Shown here piece by piece: positions 28,446 to 35,924 of a DNA stretch of 64,000 nt. Source of the DNA: Lachnoclostridium sp. UBA7215. GTDB taxonomy: Bacteria > Bacillota > Clostridia > Lachnospirales > Lachnospiraceae. The notes below the pieces were generated by a model. The model saw only the letters and a program-made list of their open reading frames with translations, had not been told where the DNA came from and did not search any database. The stretch's first letter is position 1. Each line of letters begins with the position of its first letter. The translations under genes and the position numbers were made by a program. The stretch spans positions 124,643 through 188,642 of the forward strand of contig DKUB01000058.1 of the NCBI GenBank assembly GCA_002490465.1, read 5' to 3'.

Positions 28446-30533
28446 TTAATGATATATTTTATAGTAATCAAAATCTACATAACCGCCGGCCTCTTTTGTT
28501 GCATAATTGAAAAGCCAGGTTCTGGTGCCCATAAAGGTTGTGCTGGTTGAAAATTTTAAATTCTGCTCTGTACCAAGTTTCTCCCATTTTGTTCCATCCA
28601 AACTGTAGAAAAAGTTTGCCGTATCCTGATTCGCATTTGTAGAAAAACTGTATTCAATTTTAAGGAAAACTTCCGCATCCTCCGAAAGTTTTTCCGTAGC
28701 CTGGCCGTTTACGGTAGTCTCCACGGTAAGAGGTTTATTGTCGTTACCGATGGCCGCCGGTGAAGAAGCTTGGGTGACATACTTATTCCCCTTTTCATCA
28801 CACATGACGCCAATCATGGCAGGCTGGTCGGCAACCGAAGCCAAACCGGCAAAATCACCCGGCTTCATATGCCCGATAGAAATCTTTGTTTCCGAATTGC
28901 AGGAAGGGCCGTAAGTGCGCTGCGTCAGTGAATTATGGGCAAACATAATATTATCTGTCACATAATCCGTAGTCAGCCTCAGATGTCCTGGATTGGCCGT
29001 TACCGACCAGTAATCCTTTTGTGGATTATGGTTCCATTGCCATACCAGTTTCAGTTTTTCGCCTTCCGAATAGGAAAAATCATCATCATCCACAAAATAA
29101 TTTGCTAACCCACTGTCCTCCAAGTTAATCTTAACTGCATCCTTTGCTCTATTCGGGGTGAAATTCCCTTTTTCATCATAGGACCCCATCATCGGCCAAT
29201 CCTTATAATTTTTTCCCTTTTTATCCGTATAGTTCCAGTTTACGGACACAATGGATGGAATTCGCCCTGCACCGCCATGATCCTGGAAAAGAAAGCCATA
29301 CCAGTCCCCATACTGGGTATCAACAATTCCTCCCTGGGCAAGTCCGGCACTGTTACCACCGCAGCTTCCCTGATATATAATCTGTTCTTCCCAGTCACCG
29401 GCTGCCAGGGTCTTGGAACGATAACACACTTCTGTACGCATCCACCGGCTTGCAGGAGATGCAATAATAAAGATATAATAATAATCCCCTACTTTGTAAG
29501 CGTGCGCCCCCTCCCAGAGAGACCACTTGGCATATTTTTCATCGTCCTTGTTAAAGAGCCTGACAGAGCTTCCCACATTCTTTACTGCCTTATTCGACTC
29601 ATCCAATTCCAGCTGCTGCAATGTACTCCCGGAAATTACATACATTTTTCCCTCATCAAAAAACAGCGCCGGGTCATGGTATTTATTTTTTGTAGAATAT
29701 TTTGTCCACGTCCCTTTCTCAATATCTGTTGTCGTATAAATATAAAATCCGTGGTCATTGCTATTGAAAGCCACGTAATATTTCCCATCCACCTCGTTAT
29801 ATTTGAGGGATGCCGCCCAGGAACCATGTTTATACATATTTTTGCCGTTTCTCAGATTTGCCAAGTCATCGTCTTCAAAAATATCGTAAACATAATTAAC
29901 AATCTGCCAATGTGCCAAATCCATCGATTTCATAACCGGTACTCCAGGACACAGATTCATAGTTGTACTTACCATATAATAGGCGTCCCCTTTCCGGATA
30001 ATATCCAAGTCCGGAATGTCTGCATACAGTGTCGGATAATTTATCGTAGCCGGATTTGCCGGCGTATAATGGCTTGGCGTCTGTGTTGGCTCTGCCGGTA
30101 ACGTTTCCACAGGTTGAGCAGTCCCATCTGGCGCTTTCGTTGCCTTTGCCGTAGGCGAAGGCTGCACAGATACTATTGGAACAGGTGCTGAAGTTGAATT
30201 TATTTTGGCTGTTACGGTTACAGATACTGTCCCCAGCTGCTTTCTTTGTGCTTTTCCTTTTTTATAATATACCACTACTTTTGTATTTCCTTTTTTCTGC
30301 CCAGTGACTTTTCCCTTAGAAGATACTTTTGCAATTTTTTTGCTTTTTGATTGAAATAAAATCTTGTACTTTCCCTTCTTTTCCACTTTAATCATTTTAC
30401 TTCCTTTTATGGAAACAGAAATCTTTTTTGTTTTCAGTTTTGGCTTTACTGCCGCATCTGCGATTTCCGCGGACGCAAGAGAAGACAGCATAAACGCTGC
30501 CAAAAGACAAATTGCTACAATTCTTCGTTTCAT
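28446..30533 (-). CDS. Secreted GH43 glycosidase with N-terminal lysine-rich Ig-like module
   Basis: 695 residues: signal peptide (1-27), a very lysine-rich bacterial Ig-like (Big2-type) module (about 30-110), a Pro/Thr-rich linker (about 115-165), a five-blade GH43 domain (about 165-480) and a C-terminal beta-sandwich of the GH43_C2 type (about 500-695). Candidate catalytic residues are the general base Asp in IPDLDIIRKGD, Asp in YHDPALFFD and general acid Glu in WEGAHAYK. The closest paralogue here is the unsecreted enzyme at 51173-52777. It probably acts as beta-xylosidase or alpha-L-arabinofuranosidase on arabinoxylan at the cell surface. It has its own promoter and a strong terminator; GGTCAAC palindromes lie about 140 bases upstream of the promoter. 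Confidence 0.88.
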   Translation of the reverse strand: MKRRIVAICLLAAFMLSSLASAEIADAAVKPKLKTKKISVSIKGSKMIKVEKKGKYKILFQSKSKKIAKVSSKGKVTGQKKGNTKVVVYYKKGKAQRKQLGTVSVTVTAKINSTSAPVPIVSVQPSPTAKATKAPDGTAQPVETLPAEPTQTPSHYTPANPATINYPTLYADIPDLDIIRKGDAYYMVSTTMNLCPGVPVMKSMDLAHWQIVNYVYDIFEDDDLANLRNGKNMYKHGSWAASLKYNEVDGKYYVAFNSNDHGFYIYTTTDIEKGTWTKYSTKNKYHDPALFFDEGKMYVISGSTLQQLELDESNKAVKNVGSSVRLFNKDDEKYAKWSLWEGAHAYKVGDYYYIFIIASPASRWMRTEVCYRSKTLAAGDWEEQIIYQGSCGGNSAGLAQGGIVDTQYGDWYGFLFQDHGGAGRIPSIVSVNWNYTDKKGKNYKDWPMMGSYDEKGNFTPNRAKDAVKINLEDSGLANYFVDDDDFSYSEGEKLKLVWQWNHNPQKDYWSVTANPGHLRLTTDYVTDNIMFAHNSLTQRTYGPSCNSETKISIGHMKPGDFAGLASVADQPAMIGVMCDEKGNKYVTQASSPAAIGNDNKPLTVETTVNGQATEKLSEDAEVFLKIEYSFSTNANQDTANFFYSLDGTKWEKLGTEQNLKFSTSTTFMGTRTWLFNYATKEAGGYVDFDYYKIYH

Positions 30534-30604
30534 AATACTTTCCTCCTATCTTTCTACCATAAACTCCGTTCCCAAACCTTACAGACGCCCCATCTTTTAC
30601 TGAT

Positions 30605-30633
30605 AGTATACCCTAACTCCATCTATATGTAAA
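30605..30633 (-). promoter_or_regulatory. Promoter of the secreted GH43 gene
   Basis: Minus strand TTTACA (30628-30633), 17-base spacer, TATACT (30605-30610). The 5' leader is about 65 bases. Confidence 0.65.
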
Positions 30634-30766
30634 ACTTTTTCCTCATTTTTAAGGATCAAAAATGAACATGTTGAACCTTTTACAAGTTTCCTCAATAATG
30701 TTATGGTATTAACAAAAGAAATTACACGAAGGTCAATAAATCCTTAAAATCAAAACAATTTTTCAT

Positions 30767-30785
30767 AGGTCAACTATGTTGACCT
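30767..30785. promoter_or_regulatory. Perfect 8-3-8 palindrome, candidate operator
   Basis: AGGTCAAC-TAT-GTTGACCT is a perfect inverted repeat with 8-base arms. Two further direct half-sites (GGTCAA at 30731-30736 and AGGTCAAC at 30813-30820) flank it at roughly 40-base intervals. The pattern suggests a dimeric regulator of the downstream GH43 gene; the regulator is not identified. Confidence 0.45.
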
Positions 30786-30867
30786 TGGCATCACCCCCAT
30801 TCTTTTAGAATGAGGTCAACACACCCTGTAACACGATTGTCCCATACATTAATTGTAACATGTTCTT

Positions 30868-31682
30868 TTAATTCTGACAACTCAAATAACGTTTATACAA
30901 CGGTGAGGAATAAAAATCGGCATCAACAGATCGACGATCTGCGTCAGAAGGTAATGGTTTTTCATCGTTTTTGCAATCCCAATAAAGTGCTATCAGCCTG
31001 CCCTCATCCCAGATATATTCTTTACTATCCAAATCTTCACTGACAGTTGCTCCGAGTTCTTTCTGTTCCTTAATAATTTGTTTTAATGCCAATACCTCTT
31101 CTTCATTTTTTGAATCTTGTGAAGGTGTCGGATCTGTCGTAGGGACAGCCGTTGGTACGACTACTGGTTCTGTTGTGGGTTCTACCGTTGGTTTTATTGT
31201 TGGTACAACTGTTGGCCTTGTTGTGGGTTCTATCGTTGGTGCAACGGTTGGTTTTGTTGTAGGTTTTACCGTTGGGAGAATTGTTGGCCTTGCCGTTGGT
31301 TTTATTTGTTTTTTCTTCACGGTCACTTTACATATCAGTTTGTCAAAAAAATTTTCTTTGCATTTTTCTTTTTCCGATACTCTACAAAAGCAAAAATCTT
31401 ACATTTACCTGCCTTTTTTGCCGTTACAACACCTTTTTTGTTTACGCTGGCAATTTTAGCTTTCAAACTCTTAAAAGTCTTAGATTTAATAAAATCACCT
31501 TTGACCTTAATTGTTTTTTTCCCTCCCATAATAATCGTTAGTGTTTTTTAATTGTTGGTTTATTTGCCGCTAGTACTATAATCGGCTGACTGTAAATAGT
31601 ACTTTCTGTCAAAATCATTGTTATCGCAACAATGCCTGCAATTAATTTTTTACTTATATTTTTTCTTGTTTTATTGTATCAT
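30868..31682 (-). pseudogene. Decayed secreted surface protein: signal peptide, Ig-like module, P/T linker, LRR start
   Basis: Three pieces in different frames line up with the N-terminal layout of the neighbouring surface proteins. A signal-peptide-like stretch (KKLIAGIVAITMILTE...VLAANKPTIKK) ends at a stop near 31547. The lysine-rich Ig-like module (MGGKKTIKVKGDF..., 31335-31529) ends in a stop near 31335. The third piece (30868-31326) holds VTVKKKQIKPTARPT, the P-T repeat linker and an 80-residue tail (DSKEYIWDEGRLIALYW) resembling the first unit of Lachnospiraceae leucine-rich repeats. The frame breaks coincide with A and T homopolymers (about 31549 and 31350). A candidate ATG at 31682 is also out of frame with the signal peptide. 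The catalytic or repeat domain is missing, so the gene is probably dead. Confidence 0.75.
31132..31303 (-). repeat. Degenerate P-T-x linker repeat
   Basis: The DNA repeats a motif of about 12-18 bases (GTTGGT...GTTGTGGGTTCT on the plus strand) encoding PTxxPTxKPT units on the minus strand. It is a low-complexity spacer in the surface-protein pseudogene. Confidence 0.6.
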
Positions 31683-31792
31683 AACCCACATACTAACACA
31701 AGACATAATTTGTTTCTGGTTATTTGTCTGTTGTTTCCTTTTTTGTATCTGCAATCATTTCATCTGGGGACATCTGAATATGCCTTAATGAA

Positions 31793-32323
31793 TTATCCTC
31801 TTGGCAACTCACCCTGCACAAACACCTGTATTTTATTCAGGTAATTCGTATTACTTTCAGCACAAACTGGTCTTGAATAAAAACCACGTTTCTCAGTGCT
31901 GATTTTAAATAATGCATAGCTCGCCGATTTTGTATATGTAAAAGAGAAATCCATTCTATTAATCATTGTTAGCGGAATTATCATATCAAAAGAAAATTTA
32001 TCAGAATCAATTACACAAACATATAAATCCCTATAAACCAAACAATTTCCAACATTATCCTCTAAAATAAATTTGGGAATAATCCAGACAGGCACATCCA
32101 TAACAGGTTTTTCGCCCATTCCATTTAATATTGACTTCTTTTCAGATTTCTTTGCCTCTGGATATCTGTATCTCAAGTAATTTTCACCTAACACCCAAAC
32201 CGGAGTATTTGCACCAGTATCAATCAAACAAGCAGTTTTTATATTGCCCTTATTTTTCACATATATAATGGGCTTATCACATTTCTCAATTTGAAAACAA
32301 TATTCCTGTTTCCCATCTTTCAA
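31793..32323 (-). CDS. Retropepsin-like aspartic protease-fold protein
   Basis: About 176 residues. The N-terminal half holds an aspartic-protease active-site signature, CLIDTGANTPVW (Asp35 in DTGA), followed by two further beta-rich blocks (MDVPVWIIPKFILEDNVGNCLVYRDLYVCVID and FDMIIPLTMINRMDFSFTY). Single-domain DTGA proteins form dimers with one Asp per chain. No signal peptide is present, so it should be cytoplasmic. The frame opens at GTG 32362, but that has no ribosome binding site. A TTG at 32323 overlaps the TGA of the small upstream gene as TTGA, with GAGAGGG 9 bases before it, so I take it as the start. The substrate is unknown. Confidence 0.7.
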   Translation of the reverse strand: MKDGKQEYCFQIEKCDKPIIYVKNKGNIKTACLIDTGANTPVWVLGENYLRYRYPEAKKSEKKSILNGMGEKPVMDVPVWIIPKFILEDNVGNCLVYRDLYVCVIDSDKFSFDMIIPLTMINRMDFSFTYTKSASYALFKISTEKRGFYSRPVCAESNTNYLNKIQVFVQGELPRG

Positions 32324-32526
32324 AATACATACGCCCTCTCTATATCTGTTGTACGTCTCCACTCAAATGTAATTCTGGCATCTATAAGTTTAATCTCCTC
32401 ACTGAGCCTGTCTCTGTCCTTGCATACAGCACAAACTTTACCAGCCAATACACTGACACCATCCATATCACAGTCTGTAAGTGCCACCCATCGGTCTGGA
32501 TATTTTTCTACAATCTCGCATTTCAT
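32320..32526 (-). CDS. Small partner protein of the retropepsin-like gene
   Basis: 68 residues starting MKCEIVEKYPDRWVALTDCDMDG and ending FEWRRTTDIERAYVF. It is soluble and has a WVALTDC motif. From memory, similar short proteins precede DTGA-type retropepsin genes in other Clostridia, which fits the TTGA stop/start overlap here. Function is unknown; a substrate, inhibitor or folding partner of the protease is possible. The ribosome binding site is weak. The longer frame to 32646 would overlap the divergent response regulator and is rejected. Confidence 0.6.
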   Translation of the reverse strand: MKCEIVEKYPDRWVALTDCDMDGVSVLAGKVCAVCKDRDRLSEEIKLIDARITFEWRRTTDIERAYVF

Positions 32527-32595
32527 TTCCGGTTTTATTATATATGATTTTCCAAAGGTTTGTGGTACACTTAAGAAAAGGTGGTATGACAAATC

Positions 32596-33297
32596 ATGAA
32601 ATACAAGATAGCAATCTGTGATGACGATAAAAATCAAATCAACCATATATCCTCTCTTGTTTCAAAATGGGGAACAGAATCCGGGCATGCCTGTGAAATC
32701 CACACATTTGTCTCTGCTGAGGCCTTTCTTTTTGTATATGAAGAAGAAAAAGCTTTTGATATTCTTCTGCTGGATGTGGAAATGGGAGAAATTTCAGGTG
32801 TCGAGCTTGCCAGACAGATTCGGCGCGATAACAACCGTGCAGAAATCATTTTTATAACTTCTTATTTTGAATTTTTCGGGGAAGGTTACGAGGTAGATGC
32901 CCTGCATTATCTCGTTAAGCCGATTTCAGAAAAAAATTTGCTGCCGGTACTCCAAAAAGCGGCGGGGCGGCTGGCTGTCTCCCCTCCCTCCATTGTAGTC
33001 ACCTGCGGCAGTGAAACAGTAAAGCTCTATGAATCGGATATCCTGTATATAGAGGCGTTCCTGCACTATATCACCATTTACACAAAGGAAAGGGAATACA
33101 AAATAAAAGAAAGTATTTCTGTTTTTGCCAAAAAACTCAGCGATGATTTCTACCGCCCCCATCGCTCGTATCTGGTATCATTAAAACACATTGTCCGGAT
33201 ATCACGCAAAATGGTTACAATAGATAATGGAATTGAACTTCCTCTTGCACGGGGAAAATATGATGACATCAACCGCACTTTTATCGAGCGCAATTAA
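32596..33297 (+). CDS. LytTR-family response regulator
   Basis: 233 residues: receiver domain (1-120) with the acidic pair DDD near the start and phospho-acceptor Asp60 in ILLLDVEMGEISG, followed by a LytTR DNA-binding domain (about 135-233) with YIEAFLHYITIYT and FYRPHRSYLVSLKHI. Such AgrA/VirR-like regulators control peptide-responsive operons and bind pairs of LytTR sites about 21 bases apart. It heads a plus-strand run with the kinase and two ABC exporters and diverges from the retropepsin pair, so it may regulate in both directions. Confidence 0.93.
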   Translation: MKYKIAICDDDKNQINHISSLVSKWGTESGHACEIHTFVSAEAFLFVYEEEKAFDILLLDVEMGEISGVELARQIRRDNNRAEIIFITSYFEFFGEGYEVDALHYLVKPISEKNLLPVLQKAAGRLAVSPPSIVVTCGSETVKLYESDILYIEAFLHYITIYTKEREYKIKESISVFAKKLSDDFYRPHRSYLVSLKHIVRISRKMVTIDNGIELPLARGKYDDINRTFIERN

Positions 33298-33322
33298 ATT
33301 TATAAAGTGTAAAAGGATAACT

Positions 33323-33973
33323 ATGAGAAAGAAAACATATTTGAAACTTGCAGAGTATCAGACAGAACAGTCCGAACGACACCTGAACGAAGTACGAAGC
33401 ATTCACAAAGAAATGCGCGGATACAAACACGACTTTCATCATCATTTACAGACACTCAAAGGGCAGCTGGAAGCGGGTGAGGTAAAGCGGGCGCTTGACT
33501 ACATAGAGCAGCTTGACCATCAGCTCATGAATGTAGATACGCTTCTAAAGACAGGTAATGTAGCACTGGATGCTATCCTGTCCGCAAAGATTGCACAGGC
33601 AAAATCCAAAAATATTGCCGTTACCATAAAAGCCTGTGTACCGGATTCACTCACATTAACGGATGCAGAACTCAGCATAATCATTGGAAATCTGCTTGAT
33701 AATGCCATTGAAGCCAGCCAAAACGTTACTGATAATCGTTTTATCCGTATTTATATAACAATCAAGGGAAAAATGCTTTATTTTTCCATGTTGAATTCTG
33801 CCGGCGAAAAGAAAAAGAAAAAAGGTACTTTATTTTCATCTAATAAAGACGGCATTCATGGATTTGGCCTGCGCCGTGCGGAAACAATACTGGAAGAACA
33901 CGGCGGATGGTGTAAATATAACAGTGAAGATGGTGCCTTCACCTCTGAATTTTTAGTTCCTGCCATAAAATAA
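33323..33973 (+). CDS. Soluble GHKL-domain histidine kinase
   Basis: About 216 residues starting MRKKTYLKLAEYQTEQ, with AAAGGATAACT as ribosome binding site; the longer frame from 33227 lies inside the response regulator gene. It has an AgrC/VirS-type phospho-acceptor region YKHDFHHHL (His36) and a GHKL ATPase domain with an N box (IIGNLLDNAIEA) and a G-box-like HGFGLRRAE. The usual multi-pass membrane sensor domain is missing, so signal input must come from a partner, possibly the downstream ABC proteins or an unlinked membrane protein. Confidence 0.88.
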   Translation: MRKKTYLKLAEYQTEQSERHLNEVRSIHKEMRGYKHDFHHHLQTLKGQLEAGEVKRALDYIEQLDHQLMNVDTLLKTGNVALDAILSAKIAQAKSKNIAVTIKACVPDSLTLTDAELSIIIGNLLDNAIEASQNVTDNRFIRIYITIKGKMLYFSMLNSAGEKKKKKGTLFSSNKDGIHGFGLRRAETILEEHGGWCKYNSEDGAFTSEFLVPAIK

Positions 33974-34079
33974 CTGCAATTCGTGTACGGACAGACGCAG
34001 TTGGTGCACAAATCTCCATTCAGCCCTTCCCCTGTGATATATTTACATTGCTAAATCCCTGAAAGGAGAACGAAAATTT

Positions 34080-35924
34080 ATGAGGAATAAAAAGAAAGAG
34101 ACGCAAACGGAATCCCTTTGCAGGCGTTATTCTGTAGTTCAAAACATTTTTTATTGCCTCAAAAACACTTCCCGGTGTTATTTGCCGCTATTGTACTGGT
34201 GTCTTGCGGCAATATTGATAAAAGTAACGCTCCCCGTCTTATCAACTTATCTGCCGAAAATTTTAATTGAGAAAATAACAACGAAAAGCAGCCTGCAGGA
34301 ACTCATAACGTTTATTCTTGTTTTTATGGGCGGTATCGCCATACTGTCCGGAGCAGATAAATTTTTCACAAAATTTATTTATCATCAAAAGTTCCGTATG
34401 AATACCTTCTATCTCAAACAGGTGGCACTGAAAGGCCTGACAACCGACTATGTCAATCAGGAAAACGGATTATTCCGAAAACTTCAGAGCGAAAGTTTTT
34501 CCTGCTGTAACGGAAATTACTCCCCCCTCTCCAACATATATGACGACTTGATAAAACTATTTACAAGCGTTTTAGGACTATCGGTTTTCTGGGCAATACT
34601 CATACAACTAAACTTATGGCTCATTGCCTTTCTAATTATAACAACCGTAATCAGTTATTTTTTGAATCAAAAAATAATGAAATGGACAGAAGAAAATAAT
34701 AATGAAAGAATCGGTTATCAGCAGCATATTGATTATATCAACAGTACTTCTGGGGACATCCGCTCTGCAAAAGATATCCGCTTATACCGTATGGCCGATT
34801 GGTTCACGGATATTTATAAGGAAAATATGAACGGTATCGCCGGATGGTACAGACGGCTTACGAACAAACTATTCGGCGTCTCCCTATGCGACAGCGGCCT
34901 GGCTTTGCTGCGGGAGAGCGCTGTCTATATTTATTTGCTGGTTCTCGTCTGGAATCATCAAATATCGGTTGCGGATTTTGTTTTATACTTTGGAGTAGTT
35001 GCCGGCTTTTCATCCTGGCTTGGCAGCATATTATCACAGATTGCCTCTCTCAACCAGAAAAATATAAAAATCAATTACTTCCGCTCCTATCTCGAATATC
35101 CGGAAACATACCGCAGGGAAGGCGGCACTGCCATACCGGCAGACCATCTACCAAAGACCATAGAATTAAAAAATGTAAGTTATCGGTATGAAGGCGCGGA
35201 GCAATATGCCCTGCAGCACATTAACCTGAAAATTACTCCCGGTGAACATCTCGCTATCGTCGGCCTGAATGGCGCCGGAAAAACAACACTTGTCAAACTG
35301 ATTTGTGGATTCATAAATCCGACGGAGGGGCAGGTACTGTATGATGGCATTGATGTGAGGGAATACGACAGAACACAATTTTATAAACTGTTTTCTGCCG
35401 TGTTCCAGCAGTTTTGCCTTCTGCCTGTAACTATTGAAGAAATTGTTTCCGAATCCCCCGCAGGAGAAATTAACAGTGGTGCGGTCGCTGACTGCCTAAA
35501 AAACGCAGGACTCCGGGAAAAAATGGAACAGCTTCCTGACGGGATAAAAAGTCAGTTTGGAAAAACCATCTACGATGACGGCATTGATTTTTCCGGCGGC
35601 GAGATCCAGAAATTATTGTTGGCCCGCGCCTTATACAAATCCGCTCCTATTATGCTGCTTGACGAACCGACAGCCGCCCTTGACCCGATTGCCGAGAGCA
35701 ATCTATACCAAAATTACAATACCATCAGTGAAGGAAAAACCACTGTCTTTATCTCACACCGGCTTGCCAGCACGAGTTTTTGTGAGCGAACGATACTGAT
35801 GGAAAATGGAGCCATTTGCGAGGAAGGTACTCATGACAGCCTGCTTGCCCAAAAGGGAAAATATTATCATTTGTTTGAAATACAGGCAAAATATTACCGT
35901 GAAAACCAGGAGGTGATACCGTGA
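34080..35924 (+). CDS. ABC exporter half-transporter, first of pair
   Basis: 614 residues: a six-helix membrane domain (about 35-330) and an ATPase domain with Walker A GLNGAGKTT, signature FSGGEIQ, Walker B IMLLDEPTAALD and H-loop ISHRLAS. It has the MsbA/McjD-like arrangement of fused permease and ATPase and probably forms a heterodimer with the next gene, which it overlaps by 4 bases. No peptidase C39 domain is present. No gene for a substrate peptide is seen nearby. The 106 bases after the kinase gene carry only a GAAAGGAG ribosome binding site and no clear terminator, so the four genes may be one operon. Confidence 0.9.
   Translation: MRNKKKETQTESLCRRYSVVQNIFYCLKNTSRCYLPLLYWCLAAILIKVTLPVLSTYLPKILIEKITTKSSLQELITFILVFMGGIAILSGADKFFTKFIYHQKFRMNTFYLKQVALKGLTTDYVNQENGLFRKLQSESFSCCNGNYSPLSNIYDDLIKLFTSVLGLSVFWAILIQLNLWLIAFLIITTVISYFLNQKIMKWTEENNNERIGYQQHIDYINSTSGDIRSAKDIRLYRMADWFTDIYKENMNGIAGWYRRLTNKLFGVSLCDSGLALLRESAVYIYLLVLVWNHQISVADFVLYFGVVAGFSSWLGSILSQIASLNQKNIKINYFRSYLEYPETYRREGGTAIPADHLPKTIELKNVSYRYEGAEQYALQHINLKITPGEHLAIVGLNGAGKTTLVKLICGFINPTEGQVLYDGIDVREYDRTQFYKLFSAVFQQFCLLPVTIEEIVSESPAGEINSGAVADCLKNAGLREKMEQLPDGIKSQFGKTIYDDGIDFSGGEIQKLLLARALYKSAPIMLLDEPTAALDPIAESNLYQNYNTISEGKTTVFISHRLASTSFCERTILMENGAICEEGTHDSLLAQKGKYYHLFEIQAKYYRENQEVIP

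Larger units (their letters stand above)
30534..30867. other. Regulatory intergenic region upstream of the secreted GH43 gene
   Basis: 334 bases without a gene. From the GH43 start outward it holds the ribosome binding site AGGAGG-like AGGAGGAAAG, a promoter (30605-30633), a GTTGAACC element near 30671-30678, a GGTCAA half-site at 30731-30736, the palindrome at 30767-30785 and another AGGTCAAC at 30813-30820. The far end is the tail of the decayed surface-protein gene. Confidence 0.5.

Noticed and set aside
29277..30101. 274-residue plus-strand open frame opposite the GH43 gene
   Set aside because: It is antisense to a well-supported GH43 coding region and has no recognisable motif.
31132..31303. 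P/T repeat considered as a CRISPR-like or direct-repeat array
   Set aside because: Units are short, degenerate and codon-phased for PT-rich protein; there are no unique spacers.
32527..32646. Longer start for the small retropepsin partner
   Set aside because: It would overlap the divergent LytTR regulator gene; the hydrophobic extra residues are the reverse strand of that gene and its promoter region.
33227..33322. N-terminal extension of the GHKL kinase
   Set aside because: The extra 32 residues lie inside the response regulator gene in another frame and lack a ribosome binding site; ATG 33323 has AAAGGA at a good distance.
33974..34079. Cryptic peptide gene between the kinase and the first ABC gene
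   Set aside because: The only short frame (about 16 residues from a GTG) has no ribosome binding site and no leader-peptide features.
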